From Mycetohabitans endofungorum (GTDB lineage: Bacteria; Pseudomonadota; Gammaproteobacteria; Burkholderiales; Burkholderiaceae), in assembly GCF_037477895.1 (NCBI RefSeq), contig NZ_CP132744.1, forward strand, positions 868,001 to 932,000: DNA of 64,000 bases. Direction: 5' to 3'. Numbering within the stretch: the stretch's first letter is position 1; each line of letters begins with the position of its first letter. A program made the position numbers and the translations under genes. Under the pieces are notes generated by a model. That model was not told the origin of the DNA and searched no databases. It worked only from the letters and a program-made list of their open reading frames with translations. Shown piece after piece: positions 1 through 14,000 of the stretch.

Positions 1-1
1 G

Positions 2-475
2 CGTGATAGGTTCCGCGCGCTGAAGGAGGTGCTGCGCGCCGATACGCAGACCGGCATCCACGCGCACCATAACCTGAGCCTTGGTGTGGCCAATTCGCTG
101 GTTGCGGTCGAAGAAGGATGTGACCGCATCGATGCGAGCCTAGCCGGAATGGGTGCCGGGGCGGGCAATGCGCCGCTCGAGGTATTCATCGCGGCTGCTG
201 ACAAGCAGGGCTGGAATCACGGTTGTGACCTGTATCAGCTGATGGACGCAGCCGATGACCTGGTGCGGCCGTTGCAAGACCGCCCGGTGCGCGTCGATCG
301 CGAGACGCTTGCGCTGGGTTATGCTGGCGTGTATTCGAGTTTTCTGCGTCATGCTGAGGTGGCCGCGCAGAAGTACGGCCTGAAGACCGTTGACATCCTG
401 GTCGAACTTGGCCGTCGCAAGATGGTGGGCGGCCAGGAAGACATGATCGTCGACGTCGCGCTCGATCTTCGCTAG
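2..475 (+). CDS. 4-hydroxy-2-oxovalerate aldolase, C-terminal part (gene begins before the window)
   Basis: The open frame runs in from the left edge, so only the last 157 residues are seen. They match the DmpG/BphI/MhpE family, which cleaves 4-hydroxy-2-oxovalerate to pyruvate and an aldehyde in meta-cleavage pathways and works in a complex with an acylating aldehyde dehydrogenase. Visible family features are the metal-binding HAHHN segment near position 60, the [11 protein letters not shown] loop, and the C-terminal communication domain with the RPVRVDRE and [13 protein letters not shown] segments. An internal GTG at 29 is not the true start, because homology continues upstream in frame. 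The gene ends in TAG and has its expected length of C-terminal domain. The partner genes would lie to the left of the window. Confidence 0.9.
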   Translation, partial: RDRFRALKEVLRADTQTGIHAHHNLSLGVANSLVAVEEGCDRIDASLAGMGAGAGNAPLEVFIAAADKQGWNHGCDLYQLMDAADDLVRPLQDRPVRVDRETLALGYAGVYSSFLRHAEVAAQKYGLKTVDILVELGRRKMVGGQEDMIVDVALDLR

Positions 476-478
476 GCC

Positions 479-622
479 GTGCACCCGAATACCGACGGCC
501 CGACGTTGCACAACGTCACGCCGAGCCAAGCCTGGGAATGGATGTTTAGTCATTTCGGATTTCAGTTTGACGCGCAAATTTCCGATGTGTTGCACGAGGC
601 GCATGCGTTGTCGCGGCGCTGA
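479..622 (+). CDS. small ORF, 47 residues, unknown
   Basis: A GTG-started frame of 47 codons begins 3 bases after the aldolase stop and is in the same frame. The peptide is rich in His, Trp and Phe (for example the AWEWMFSHFGF stretch). It could be a coupled small protein, or the remnant of a longer gene cut by the IS3 element that starts at 676. I do not recognise it. No Shine-Dalgarno sequence other than the coding end of the aldolase gene is visible. Confidence 0.25.
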   Translation: MHPNTDGPTLHNVTPSQAWEWMFSHFGFQFDAQISDVLHEAHALSRR

Positions 623-726
623 ACAGCTTAACACCTCAGCCTGCCTCACCCTTGCGAAAAAGCCAGTACTTGATGTGAACTGCACCTCAAAAGTTGGACG
701 CCAATCCAACCTTTGGGGTGTTTTCC

Positions 727-1262
727 ATGGCGAAGTACACGGAGCAGTTCAAGTTATCGATCATCGAGGAGTATGAATCTGGCCAAGCAGGGCTGCGCGA
801 CATGGCTCGTCGGCATGGCGTAGATGAAGCGACGATACGCAAGTGGGTACACGGGGTACCGGGTGCATGGCGCCGTCAGCGTCAAGCGCAAGTACGAGCG
901 CTATAGCCGAGAGCTCAAGCTGCTTGTTCTGCAGCAAATCCGTAGCGAAGGCCTAGCAGATCGCGAAGCGGCTGCGCGGTTCGATATTCGCAACCGTGCC
1001 GTCAGCGGCCTGAGGAAACGTCAGTATGATGAGGGGGCGTAGATGCATTGTCGCAACGCCCGCCAGCACGCTCCAAAAGGTGCCAGAACAGCCGACCACA
1101 GCGCCCCCTTCGCCCGATGGCGACACACGCACTCGTTAGGCGCTACTCGAGGAGTTGAATGACTTGCGCATGGAGAACGCGTATCTAAAAAAGCTCGAAG
1201 CTTTGGCTCAAGCGCAGCAACAAGCAGCTCAACGCAAAAAGCGCAAATCGTGCTCGGGCTAA
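727..1262 (+). pseudogene. IS3-family orfA (helix-turn-helix protein), frameshifted
   Basis: The product starts MAKYTEQFKLSIIEEYESG and reads well through a helix-turn-helix (DMARRHGVDEATIRKWV). An extra G in the G run at about 852-855 shifts the frame; the next part (KRKYERYSRELKLLVLQQ) lies in another frame. A missing G near 1036 and a TAG near 1138, where Glu is expected, break it again. The C-terminal leucine-zipper part (LNDLRMENAYLKKLEAL) is still readable, and the frame closes at 1262. These breaks make a functional product unlikely. Confidence 0.8.
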
Positions 1263-1655
1263 GGCAGCAGTACCCTCTGGAAGGCTTGCTGAAACTCGCC
1301 GGCTTGGTGCGCAGCACGTTTTATTACCAGCAAAAGGCGCTGAGCACCGCCGACAAGTATGCTGAGTTGAAGACCAAAATCCTTACACTGTTTGAGCAGC
1401 ACAAGGGCCGCTATGGCTATCGGCTTATCACGCTCGCGCTGCGCAACCTTGAGCAAGTCATCAACCACAAGACCGTTCAGCGTCTGATGCAGCGTCAGTT
1501 CCATGCTCAGCGTCCAAACGAAAAGTGGGCGACCGACGTCACCGAATTCAATGTGGGCGGGCACAAGCTTGACCTTTCGCCGGTGCTGGACTTGTACAAC
1601 GGCGAGATCGCCGCTGACGAGACCAGCCGCCGTGCGGCGTTTGAGATGGTGAGCA
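1250..1655 (+). pseudogene. IS3-family orfB transposase, deleted and truncated
   Basis: This is the start of the DDE transposase partner, which overlaps the end of orfA as in IS3 elements that use -1 frameshifting. The N-terminal HTH_21 part (HKGRYGYRLITLALRN) is present. About 35 residues between the LMQ and RQFHAQRPNEKW segments, found in related transposases, are missing. The first catalytic Asp is kept (WATDVTEF) and the second segment is readable (LSPVLDLYNGEI), but similarity stops near 1655, before the catalytic Glu. The frame then runs on into unrelated sequence to 1795. Confidence 0.8.
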
Positions 1656-2024
1656 CATCCTTCGAAATACCTAGACCGATCACGGTAGCTACGCAATTCA
1701 TAAGGATTCCTTGCCTCATTGGTTTGACGCCGCTCGCTACCCGGCTAGACGGATTATGTCGCTGCGGTTCGGGTGGGTGGAGTCCATTGCATTAAGATAG
1801 CTGCAGTGCACAATTAATCGAATTAAGCAGCTAAAAGATGCAGCCCTGGTCGAAATTGCACCTGATAAGCAATTTTGCGCCAAGGTAAGCCGGGTAAAGG
1901 TTACATTACAGGCCGCTGACGTACAATATGCCCCCGAAACTTGACGGTACCTCAATACGTGGGGGAGGGGCGAACCACGTATCTTAAATCAAATAAATTT
2001 TTGACCTAAATTGGAGATAAATTG
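1656..2024 (+). other. intergenic region upstream of the first NRPS gene
   Basis: This stretch has no gene that I can support. It becomes AT-rich towards the NRPS start. A Shine-Dalgarno GGAG at 2013-2016 lies 8 bases before the ATG at 2025 and decides the start; the TTG at 2022 is less likely. A weak promoter-like pair (TTACAT at 1901 and TACAAT at 1922, spacer 15) is visible but not convincing. Confidence 0.5.
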
Positions 2025-5000
2025 ATGGCTGTTAGCGCGACACCTCTTGCGACGTATTCGCCTTCTTCTGAGCGAAAGGAAATCTGGCTCGCGCAGCAGC
2101 TTCATCCGGACATTCCAGCCGACAACATTGCCCAATACACAGTGATCAAAGGCGCGATTGATCCGGCTGTGTTTGAAGCCGCATTGTGCCAAGTCATCGG
2201 TGAGGTGGACAACCTGCGTTTGCAATTTGTCGATAGTAGCGAGGGGCTGCGGCAGGCAATTGGCTCACCCGCATGGTCGATGCCGGTGTTGGATTTTAAT
2301 ACAGAGGCTAATCCTTACACAAGCGCGCAAGCCTGGATGCGCGCCGATTATGAGCAGCCGGTGGATCTCGTGCAAGGCCCGCTCTTTTGCTATGCGTTAC
2401 TGAAAGTCGCTTCTGAACAATGGATTTGGTATCAGCGTTACTGCCATATCATCATAGATGGCTATGGCGCTGTGCTCATCGCTCAACGCGTCGCGCAAGT
2501 GTACAGCGCAATGCGCGTAGGCAAGAAGCCTGAGCCGTGTGCGTTTGGCTCGGTTCTGCAGCCGTTGGACAGCGATGCGCAGCAGGCGGCCGCTCAGCGA
2601 GAACGAGACGAAGCGTATTGGCTCAAGCAATGCGCCGATTGGACCGAGCCCACGATGCTGGTGAGTCGTGCCGCACCACTCTCGCAGCACCGGCTGCGCC
2701 AGACAGCTTACCTGCCGACTCAGGCGCTGGGGGACTTTATGTCGGATACAGGTCGGTTAGCCCAAATTCTTACAGTTGCGCTGGCCGTGTATTTGCATCG
2801 GATGACCGGCGTGCAGGACGTGGTGCTGGGCTTGCCAGTGACGGCTCGCTTGGGCGGGGATCGGTACATCCCCGGCACGCTGGCGCATGATATTCCGCTG
2901 CAGTTCACAATCCAGTCGGGAATGAACTTGTCGTCATTGCTGCAGCAAGCCGCGCAGCAGATCCAGCGCGGCTTCCGATATCAACGCTACCCGAGCGAGG
3001 CGCTACGGTGCCGATTGGGGCTGCCTCCAGGACAAGCGCTATTCGGTGCCACGGTTAACGTGATGCCGTTCGACTATGATCTATCGTTCGATGGTTACCC
3101 GTCGACGAACCATAATCTGCTCAATGGTCCGGTTGACGATCTGGTGCTCGATGTCTATTGGGCCCCGGACAGTAGTCAATTACGGATCGACTTTAACGCG
3201 AATCCCGCATGCTATACGATGAAAGAGCTCGACGCGCATCAGCGTCGGTTCGTTCGGTTCGTGCACGCGCTGGCTGCGAATGCAACGCAACCGATTGGCC
3301 GGATCGATCTGCTCGATGCTGAAGAGCGGCATCGGCTGCTGATGGAGTGGAACGCGACACAACAGGATTATCCATCGCACCGGTGTATTCACCAATTGTT
3401 CGAAGCGCAGGTCGAGCGCACGCCGGATGCAACGGCATTGGTCTATGAGAACCAGACGCTGAGCTACGCGCAATTAAACGATAAGGCAAACCAACTGGCG
3501 CATTACCTCCGTACCTTAGATGTGGGTCCGGAAGTCGTGGTGGGGCTGTGCGCCGAGCGCTCGCTTGAGGCAATCATTGGCCTATTAGGCATTCTGAAGG
3601 CTGGCGGCGCGTATTTGCCGCTGGATCCCAGCCATCCGGCCGAGCGCTTAGCATCTATGTTGCGCCAGGCGAGCGTCGCGGTGTTGGTGACGCAATCCCA
3701 CCTTGAAGCGAGGCTGCCTGAAATCCAGGCATGCCGTATTGATTTGGATACGGACTGGGCCAAGATTGCCGCGTGTCCCAAGACACGACTGGACAGTGGA
3801 GTCACCGCCGAGCATCTTGCTTACATTATTTATACCTCGGGTTCGACAGGGCAGCCTAAAGGCGTGATGCATTCGCATCGTGGCGTTGTCAATTATTTAA
3901 GTTTTCTGACTCGCCATTACGCCATCACGTGTGCGGATACTATTTTAAATATTACGGGTCTTGCCTTTGACCCCTGTGTGCGCGACTTGTTTGGTCCGTT
4001 GGCAGCAGGCGCGCGCGTGATCATCGTGCCCAATGAGCAGGCGAAAGAGCCAGGCCGCTATCTATCAGCGATTCGCGAAAGGTCGGTGACGAAACTGCTG
4101 AGTATCACACCGAGCTTTTTGCGTGGTCTTTGTGAAACCGTACCGGCGGGTCCCATCACATCGTCGTTGAATACTATCTTGACCTCTGGTGAGCCGCTGG
4201 AGGCAAGTGTATGTGAACAGGTACACAAGGCGTTTGGCCGTCAAGTAACGGTGGTCAATCAATACGGTCCCAGCGAATGCACGATGGCGTCAACGTGGTT
4301 CAAGGCCGACGCCCAGCAGGAAGGAAGGGTGCCGATCGGTCGGCCGGTGCCCAATGTGCGAGTCTATGTGCTGGGGCAGCATTTGGAGCTTATGCCGATA
4401 GGTGTGACGGGCGAGTTGTATATTGCGGGCGCAGGGGTGGCGCGTGGCTATATCCACCAACCTGAGTTGAGCGCCGAACGCTTTATACCGAGCCCATTGG
4501 AACCCGGCGAACGGCTATACCGGACAGGTGACTTGGCGAGATGGCGCTCGGATGGACAGTTGGAATATATCGGCCGCGTGGATCAGCAGATCAAGATTCG
4601 GGGCTTTCGCATCGAACCTGGGGAAATCGAAGCGGCATTGGCCAAGCATCCGAGCATCGCGCAGTCAGTGGTGGTGTCGCGCGAGGATTGTCCGGGTGAC
4701 AGACGTTTGGTGGCTTATTGGGTCGCGGCTGACGGTGGGGTGATGACACCGGTTGAGCTCAAAGCCTATCTTAGCCAAACGCTGCCGGATTACATGGTGC
4801 CGGCCGCGTTCGTGCAGCTTGACACGCTGCCTTTGACGCTGAGCGGCAAGCTGAACCAGCGTGCGCTGCCGGCGCCAGATGGCGCGGCTTTTGCGTTGCA
4901 AGTATATGAAGCGCCACAGGGCGAGCTCGAGACCACGCTAGCGGCGATCTGGAGCGAGTTGCTGGGTGTCAAACGAGTCGGTCGGCACGATAATTTCTTC

Positions 5001-8000
5001 GCGCTCGGTGGGCATTCATTGCTCGCAATACGGTTAATCGAGCGCTTGCGGCGTGTTGATTTGGAGTTATCGGTGCGCACGTTGTTCGATACACCGGTGC
5101 TCAGCGTTCTGGCCCAGTCGTTAGGTCAGCATCGCGACGTGGCGGTGTCAGCGAATCGCATCACGCGTGAGACGACGGCGCTCACACCAGACTTGCTGCC
5201 GCTGATCGAGCTGACGCAGGCCGAGATTGACCGGATCGTTCAACAGGTGCCCGATGGTGTCGCGAACATCCAGGATATCTATGCGTTGTCACCATTGCAA
5301 GACGGCATCCTGTTTCACCATCTGTTGGCCACTGACGAGGATCCGTACCTGGCGATTGCGCAGCTGGCCTTTGACACGCGCGAGCGGCTTGATCAGTATC
5401 TGGCTGCCGTTCAGCAGGTCATCAACCGGCACGACATTCTGCGCACTGCGTTTGTGTGGGAAGGGCTGTCCACGCCCGTGCAAGTGGTGTGGCGGCAGGC
5501 GCCGCTGTCGGTGACCAAACTTGCGCTGGAGGCGAAGGAGGGGCCGATTGCCGAGCAGTTGGCGCGACGCTTCGATCCGCGTCATACGCAGCTGGACCTG
5601 ACGCAAGCGCCGCTGCTGCGTTTTGCGATTGCACAAGATACCGATGGCCGGTGGTTAGCGGTCCAGCTGCTGCATCACTTAATTGGCGATCACTCGACGC
5701 TGGAGGTGATGCACGCGGAGGTGCGTGCGTTTATCGAAGGTGAAGGCGAAACGCTGCCAGCAGCACAACCGTTCCGTAACCTGGTGGCGCAGGCGCGCCT
5801 GGGTGTCAGTCAAACTGGGCATGAGCGTTTTTTCACCGAGCAACTTGCGGATATTGAGGAGCCGACGCTGCCATTTGGGCTCACGGACGTACATCGAGAC
5901 GGCGTACAGGTTGCCGAAGCACACTGGATGCTGCCCCAAGCACTGAACGATCGGCTGCGCGCGCACGCCAAGCGGTTAAGCGTAAGTTTGGCCAGCCTGT
6001 GCCATCTGGCGTGGGCGCAGGTGCTTGCACGCGCCAGTGGCCAACAGCGCGTGGTGTTCGGCACGGTGCTATTCGGGCGGATGCAAGCGGGGGAAGGCGC
6101 CGACAGCGCGATGGGCTTGTTTATCAATACGCTGCCGCTGCGGGTAGACCTGGATAGCAGTGTGGAGGCAGCGGTGCGTGCGACGCATGCGCGGCTGGCG
6201 GCGCTGCTCGAGCATGAGCATGCGTCATTGGCGCTGGCACAGCGCTGTAGCGGGGTGCCGGCGGGCACGCCCCTGTTCAGTGCGCTGCTCAATTATCGGC
6301 ACAATGCGGTTAGCATCGGTGAGAGCGGCAGGCTGCCGGGCGTTGAACTCTTGAGCGCGCAGGAGCGCACCAATTACCCATTGACACTGTCGGTCGAAGA
6401 TTTCGGTCAAGCGCTGGGACTGACGGCGCAGGTGGTGACGTCGCTGGACCCGGATCAGGTGTGCGGGTATATGCAGCAGGTGCTAGAGAGCCTGGCTGAG
6501 GCACTGGAGACGACACCCGAGTGGCCGGTCGAGCAGTTAGAGGTGCTACCTAAAGAGGAGCGCACCTTACTGTTTGAGACGTGGAACGCGACGCAGCAGG
6601 ACTATCCGGCGCATCAATGCATTCACCAATTGTTCGAAGCGCAGGTCGAGCGCACGCCCCAGGCGCCGGCGTTGGTGGTTGAAGAGCGGACGCTGAGCTA
6701 CGCGCAGCTCAATGCACAGGCGAATCGCTTGGCGCATCAGTTGATCGAGTTGGGTGTTAAGCCCGATGCGCGCGTGGCGATCTGTGTCGAGCGCAGCCCG
6801 GCGATGGTGGTGGGGCTGTTGGCGATTCTGAAGGCGGGTGGGGCGTATGTGCCGCTCGACCCAAGCTATCCGGGTGAGCGGCTCGCGCATATTCTCGCGG
6901 ATGCGGCGCCGGACATTGTGTTGGCCGATGCGGTGGGTCGGGCCGCTCTCGGTGAGGCGACGCTCGCGTCACGCACGGTGCTCGATCCGAATGTATTGCC
7001 GGCGCGGGCGGACACCAATCCATCGGTGCTAGCACTGACGTCCCGCCATCTCGCGTATGTGATCTATACGTCCGGTTCCACGGGTATGCCCAAGGGCGTG
7101 ATGGTCGAGCATCGCTCCATTGCCCGACTGGTCATCAACAATGGTTATCTCGATGTCGGGGCCGATGATCGTGTGGCGCTTGCAGCCAACCCAGCATTTG
7201 ACGCGAGTACTTTTGAAGTCTGGGCTCCGCTACTCAACGGTGCCACGGCTGTCGTTATCAATCGCGATACGGTGCTCAATCCCGCTGCTTTTGCTCAAAC
7301 CTTGCAGAAACAGCGCATTAGCATTTTGTGGCTCACCGTTGGACTGTTTAATCAGTTGTTTATAGAGCTAGGGTCGATTTTCCCTCAACTCAAGGCATTG
7401 ATTGTGGGAGGAGATACACTGGATGCCAGCGTGGTGGCGCAAGTGCTAAAGGGTACGCCACCGCGGCAACTGATTAACGGGTATGGCCCGACCGAAAGTA
7501 CGACGTTTGCAACGACGTATAGAATTAACGCTATTCGGGAAGACATCGTCAGTATCCCAATTGGCCGACCGATTGCGAACACGCGCATTTACCTGCTCGA
7601 CCGCTACGGTCAGCCGTTGCCACTGGGCGCAGTGGGTGAGCTGTATATTGGCGGCGCGGGGGTCGCGCGTGGCTATCTGAATCGTCCCGAGCTGACGGCC
7701 GAGCGCTTTGTGTGCGACCCGTTCTCGGCCGAGCCCAATGCACGGATGTACAAGACCGGGGATTTGGCGCGGTATTTGCCCGATGGTAACTTGGAATTCC
7801 TCGGTCGCAACGATCATCAAGTCAAGATCCGCGGCTTTCGCATTGAGCCCGGTGAGATCGAGGCATGCTTGGCTCAGCATACGCAGGTGCGTGAGGCGGC
7901 GGTGCTGGCCATGGGCGAAGGCCAGGATAAACGGCTGGTCGCGTATGTGGTGGCCAATCCCGATGACGCGTTAGCAGGTATCTTGCGCACGCATGTGGCG

Positions 8001-11000
8001 GCAGCGTTGCCTGATTACATGGTGCCCAGTGCGTTCGTTCAGCTTGACGCATTCCCTCTGACACCGAACGGCAAGCTGGATCGGCGGGCATTGCCGGCGC
8101 CCGATGCACAAGCGTTCGCGCATCAAGCGTACGAGGCGCCGCAGGGTGAATTGGAGACCACGTTAGCAGCAATCTGGTCCGAGCTGTTGGGCGTGGAGAG
8201 AATCAGCCGACACGACAGCTTCTTCGCGTTGGGTGGCCATTCGCTGCTGGCAGTGCGCTTGATGAACCGGGTGGCCATGCTGGGCATCGTATTGCCGCTG
8301 GCCACGTTGTTTGCTGCGCCGACGCTGGCCGGGTTAGCCGCGGCATTGAATGCGCACCGCACGGACCGCGCCGTGCTGCCCGTGATCACGCCGGTGTCGC
8401 GTGACGGTGCGTTGCCGTCGTCGTTCGCACAGCAGAGGCTGTGGTTCCTTGCACACCTCAACGGCGCGAGCGACTCGTATCATATCTCGCTGGCACTGCG
8501 GCTGCGCGGCACGCTTAACATCACCGCGTGGCAGCTGGCACTGGATGCGCTGTGGGCGCGTCACGAAGCGCTGCGCTCGGTGTTCATCAGCGTCGAGGGT
8601 CAGCCGCAGGTACAGCTGTTGCCCGCTGAGGCAGGGATGCCGATGACCTGGCATGACCTGCGCGGCGTGGCTGACGCGGCGGCTCAGCTCGCCCAACTCA
8701 GCGCCGAGGCCGCCCAAGCGCCGTTCGACCTGGCCTGTGGCCCGTTGATGCGCGCGTGCGGCATTCAAGTGGCCGATGACGAGTACGTGATGCTGCTCGT
8801 GCAGCACCATATCGTGTCGGATGGCTGGTCAATCGGCGTGCTGGTGCGCGAATTGAATACGTTGTATCGCGCGGCCTGTGGTGAGTCGGCCGATCCATTG
8901 CCGGCGCTGACGATCCAATATCCGGATTATGCGGCGTGGCAGCGTCAGTGGCTCTCGGGCGAGCGGCTGCAAGCGCAAAGCGAATACTGGCGCACGGCGC
9001 TGGCTGATGCACCGGTGCTGCTGACGTTGCCGACTGACCGGCCGCGTCCGGCGCAGCAATCGTTCGAAGGGGCCTACGTGCCGATTCAGATCGATGCGCA
9101 AACCACGCAAGCGCTCAAGCGTTGGAGCCAAGCGCAAGGCGCGACGCTATTCATGACGGTGCTGGCCGCGTGGAGCGCGGTGCTCGCGCGGCTGTCGGGG
9201 CAAGAGGATCTGATCATTGGCACGGCCAGCGCCAATCGTCACCATCCTCAGATTGAGCCATTGATTGGCTTTTTTGTGAACACGCTGGCGTTGCGTGTGG
9301 ATGTGTTCGGCGAGCCGAGCGCGGCGCAGCTGCTCGAGCGGGTGCGGCGCACGACGCTGGAAGCGCAAGCGCATCAGGATGTGCCGTTCGAGCAAGTGGT
9401 GGAGATTGTGCAGCCGCCGCGTCGGCTCGAGCATACGCCGCTGTTTCAGGTGATGTTTGCGTGGCAGAGCAACGAGCGTGCCGTGTGGGATTTGCCGGAG
9501 GTAGAGGTCACGCCAGCGGACTTGGCTTATGACGTAGCCAAGTTCGATTTAGACCTGCACCTATATGAAGCAGGTGGGGAGATTGTCGGCGGGCTGAATT
9601 ATGCGACGGCGCTGTTCGATCGCGCGACGATTGAGCGGCACGTCGGGTATTTGCAGACGATGTTGCAAGCGATGGCTGCTGACGCATCGCCTCCTGTCAC
9701 GCGCGTCGAATTGCTGTCGCCGGCCGAGCGCACGTTGTTGCTGCAGACGTGGAACGCGACGCAGCAGGACTACCCGGCGCACCAATGCATTCACCAGCTG
9801 TTTGAAGCGCAAGTGGAGCGCACGCCCGAGTCGGCAGCACTGGTCTATGAGGGCCAGACGCTCAGCTACGCTCAGTTGAATGCCCGGGCGAATCGCCTCG
9901 CGCATCAGTTAATCGCATTAGGTGTGAAGCCCGATGCGCGGGTGGCGATCTGTGTGCAGCGCAGCCCGGCGATGGTGGTGGGGCTGTTGGCGATTCTGAA
10001 GGCGGGTGGGGCGTATGTACCACTCGATCCAGCGTATCCAGGCGCGCGGCTCGCGCATATTCTCGCGGATGCGGCGCCGGACATTGTGTTGGCCGATGCA
10101 GTGGGCCAGGCGGCGCTGGGTGAGGTGGCCTTGGCCCATCTTACGGTGCTGGACCCGAACACGCTGCTGGCGCAGCGGGAGACGAATCCGTCGGTGCCGT
10201 CACTGACGTCCCGACATCTAGCGTATGTGATCTATACGTCGGGCTCGACCGGCACGCCCAAAGGGGTGATGGTCGAGCACGCGCAGGTGGTGCGGCTATT
10301 CGATGCGACACAATCCTGGTATCACTTTGACGAGAACGATACTTGGTGTCTGTTTCACTCCTTTGCGTTTGACTTTTCCGTGTGGGAGCTCTGGGGAGCA
10401 TTGCGCTATGGTGGCAAGCTCGTCATAGTTCCCTATCCTATTGCCCGTTCACCGCAAGACTTCCACCGATTAGTCTGTGAACAGGGCGTCACGGTATTGA
10501 ATCAAACCCCAAGTGCGTTCAAGACATTTATTGCCAGTCAAGCGCAAAGTACATTAAGGGACCAACTGCGCTATGTGATTTTTGGTGGAGAAGCGCTGGA
10601 GCCATCCATTTTGCAAGCGTGGTATGCCGCACGCGCAGGGCAGGGTCCGCAGTTGGTGAACATGTATGGGATTACTGAAACGACCGTGCATGTAACTTAT
10701 CGACCGCTCTGGCCTGAGGATAGTACTCAAATGGGCAGTCCGATTGGCGTGCGGATCCCTGATTTAAAAATTTATTTGCTAGACGCATATAAGCAGCCGG
10801 TGCCGCTGGGCGCGGTGGGAGAGCTGTATATCGGTGGCGCCGGGGTGGCACGCGGTTATCTAAACCGCCCGGAGTTGACGGCCGAGCGTTTTGTGCGCGA
10901 TCCGTTCGCCTCTGAGCCCGATGCGCGGATGTACAAGACGGGGGACCTGGCGCGGTATTTACCGGACGGTAACTTGGAATTCCTGGGCCGCAACGATCAT

Positions 11001-14000
11001 CAAGTCAAGATCCGGGGCTTTCGCATTGAGCTCGGTGAGATCGAGGCGTGCGTGGCTCAGCATACGCAGGTGCGCGACGCGGTGGTATTGGCAACAGGCG
11101 AAGGCCAAGATAAACGGCTCGTCGCGTATGTGGTGGCCGATCCCGATGACGCGTTAGCGGGCACGTTGCGCACGCATGTGGCGGCCGCGTTGCCCGAGTA
11201 CATGGTGCCCAGTGCATTCGTGCGACTCGATGCATTGCCGCTGACACCGAACGGCAAGCTGGACCGGCGAGCATTGCCAGCACCCAGCGCTGACGCGTTT
11301 GCGCATCAAGCGTATGAAGCACCACAAGGCGAGCTCGAGACCACGCTGGCTCAGATTTGGACCGAATTGCTCGGTGTGGAGCCGGTCGGTCGGCACGACA
11401 ATTTCTTTGCGTTGGGTGGTCATTCGCTGCTCGCGGTGCGTTTGATGAATCGGGTGGCTGCACTGGGCATCGCATTGCCGCTGGCGACGTTGTTTGCTGC
11501 GCCCACATTGGCCGGCTTGGCTGCGGTACTCGAGGCGCAACGCGCGTCAGACGGTGCGGCGCTACCCGCGATCACGCCGGTCTCGCGTGACGGTGCACTG
11601 CCGCTGTCGTTCGCGCAGCAACGGCTGTGGTTCTTTGCGCAGCTCGATGGTGCGAGCGATACGTATCATATGCCGATGGCATTGCGCCTGCGCGGTACCT
11701 TGAACCGGGTGGCGTGGCAACAAGCACTGGATGCGCTGTTTGCGCGTCACGAAGCGCTGCGCTCGGTGTTCGTCAGCGTTGACGGTCAGCCACAGGTGCA
11801 GCTGTTGCCCGCCGAGGCGGGGATGCCGATGACCTGGCATGACCTGCGCGGCGTGGCTGACGCGGCTACTCAGCTCGCCCAACTTAGCGCCGAGGCGGCC
11901 CAAGCGCCGTTCGACCTGGCCTGTGGCCCGTTGATGCGCGCGTGCGGCATTCAAGTGGCCGAGGACGAGTACATGATGCTACTCGTGCAGCACCATATCG
12001 TGTCGGATGGCTGGTCGGTCGGCGTGCTGGTGCGCGAACTGAATACGTTGTATCGCGCAGCCTGCGGGGAGCCGGCCGATCCGCTGCCGGCGCTGACGAT
12101 CCAATATCCGGATTATGCGGCGTGGCAGCGTCAGTGGCTCTCGGGTGAGCGGCTCAAGGCGCAAAGTGAGTACTGGCGCACGCAGCTGGCCGATGCCCCG
12201 GTGCTGCTGACGTTGCCGATTGACCGACCGCGTCCGGCGCAGCAATCGTTTGCCGGTGCCTACGTGCCGATTCGGATCGATGCGTCCATCACGCAAGCGC
12301 TCAAGCGTTGGAGCCAAGCGCAAGGCGCGACGCTATTCATGACGGTGCTGGCCGCGTGGAGCGCGGTGCTCGCGCGGTTGTCGGGGCAAGACGATCTGGT
12401 CATTGGCACGGCCAGTGCCAATCGTCACCATCCTCAGATTGAGCCGTTGATTGGCTTTTTTGTGAATACGTTGGCGTTGCGCCTGGATGTGTCGGGCGAA
12501 CCGAGCGCCACACAGCTGCTTGAGCGGGTGCGGCGCACGACGCTGGAGGCGCAAGCGCATCAGGATGTGCCGTTCGAGCAAGTGGTGGAGATTGTGCAGC
12601 CACCGAGGCGGCTCGAGCATACGCCGCTGTTTCAAGTGATGTTCGTGTGGCAGAACAACGAGCGTGCCGTGTGGGATCTGCCGGAGGTAGAGGTCACGCC
12701 AGCGGATTGGGCTTACGATGTGGCCAAATTCGATCTGAATCTGCACTTGTCTGAAGCCGGTGCAGAGATGATCGGCGTTCTGCACTATGCGACGGCGCTG
12801 TTCGATCGCGCGACGATCGAGCGACACGTCGGCTACTTGAAAACGATGTTGCAGGCGATGGCCGCTGACGCTCAACGGCCTGTGACGCGCGTCGAATTGC
12901 TGTCGCCGGCCGAGCGCACGTTGTTGCTGCAGACGTGGAACGCGACGCAACAGGATTATCCATCGCATTGGTGTATTCACCAATTGTTTGAAGCGCAGGT
13001 GGAGCGCACGCCGGATGCAACGGCATTGGTCTATGAGGATCAGACGCTGAGCTATGCGCAATTAAACGATAAGGCAAACCAACTGGCGCATTACCTCCGT
13101 ACCTTAGATGTGGGTCCGGAAGTCGTGGTGGGGCTGTGCGCCGAGCGCTCGCTGGAGGCAATCATTGGCCTATTAGGCATTCTGAAGGCGGGCGGCGCTT
13201 ATTTGCCGCTGGATCCCAGCCATCCGGCCGAGCGCTTAGCGTCTATGTTGCGCCAGGCGGGCGTCGCGGTGTTGGTGACGCAATCTCACCTTGAAGCGAG
13301 GCTGCCTGAAATCCAGGCACGACGTATTGATTTGGATACGGATGGGGCCAAGATTGCCGCGTGTCCCAAGACACAACTGGACAGTGGAGTCACCGCCGAG
13401 CATCTTGCTTACATTATTTATACCTCAGGTTCGACAGGGCAGCCTAAAGGCGTGATGCATTCGCATCGTGGCGTTGTCAATTATTTAAGTTTTCTGACTC
13501 GCCATTACGCCATCACGGGTGCGGATACTATTTTAAATATTACGGGTCTTGCCTTTGACCCCTGTGTGCGCGACTTGTTTGGTCCGTTGGCAGCAGGCGC
13601 GCGCGTGATCATCGTGCCCAATGAGCAGGCGAAAGAGCCAGGCCGCTATCTATCAGCGATTCGCGAAAGGTCGGTGACGAAACTGCTGAGTATCACACCA
13701 AGCTTTTTGCGTGGTCTTTGTGAAACCGTACCGGTGGGCCCCATCACATCGTCGTTGAATACTATCTTGACCTCTGGTGAGCCGCTGGAGGCAAGTGTAT
13801 GTGAACAGGTACACAAGGCGTTTGGCCGCCAAGTAACGGTGGTCAATCAATACGGGCCAAGCGAATGCACGATGGCGTCAACGTGGTTCAAGGCCGACGT
13901 CCAACAGGAAGGAAGGGTGCCGATCGGTCAACCGGTGCCCAATGTGCGAGTCTATGTGCTGGGGCAGCATTTGGAGCCCTTGCCGATAGGTGTGACGGGC

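Larger units (their letters stand above)
676..1655 (+). mobile_element. decayed IS3-family (IS150-group) insertion sequence
   Basis: The left terminal inverted repeat starts at 676 (TGAACTGCACCTCAAAAGTT...), followed by orfA and orfB of the IS3 type. Recognisable similarity stops near 1655, inside orfB, so the right end is missing. orfA carries single-base indels and a nonsense codon, and orfB has an internal deletion. The element is therefore dead. It sits directly upstream of the first NRPS gene, between it and a catabolic gene. Confidence 0.85.

Noticed and set aside
2430..2470. Starter C domain of the first NRPS seemed inactive because the His motif begins with Cys instead of His
   Set aside because: The second, catalytic His and the Asp-Gly are present (CHIIIDG); loss of the first His alone does not show inactivity.
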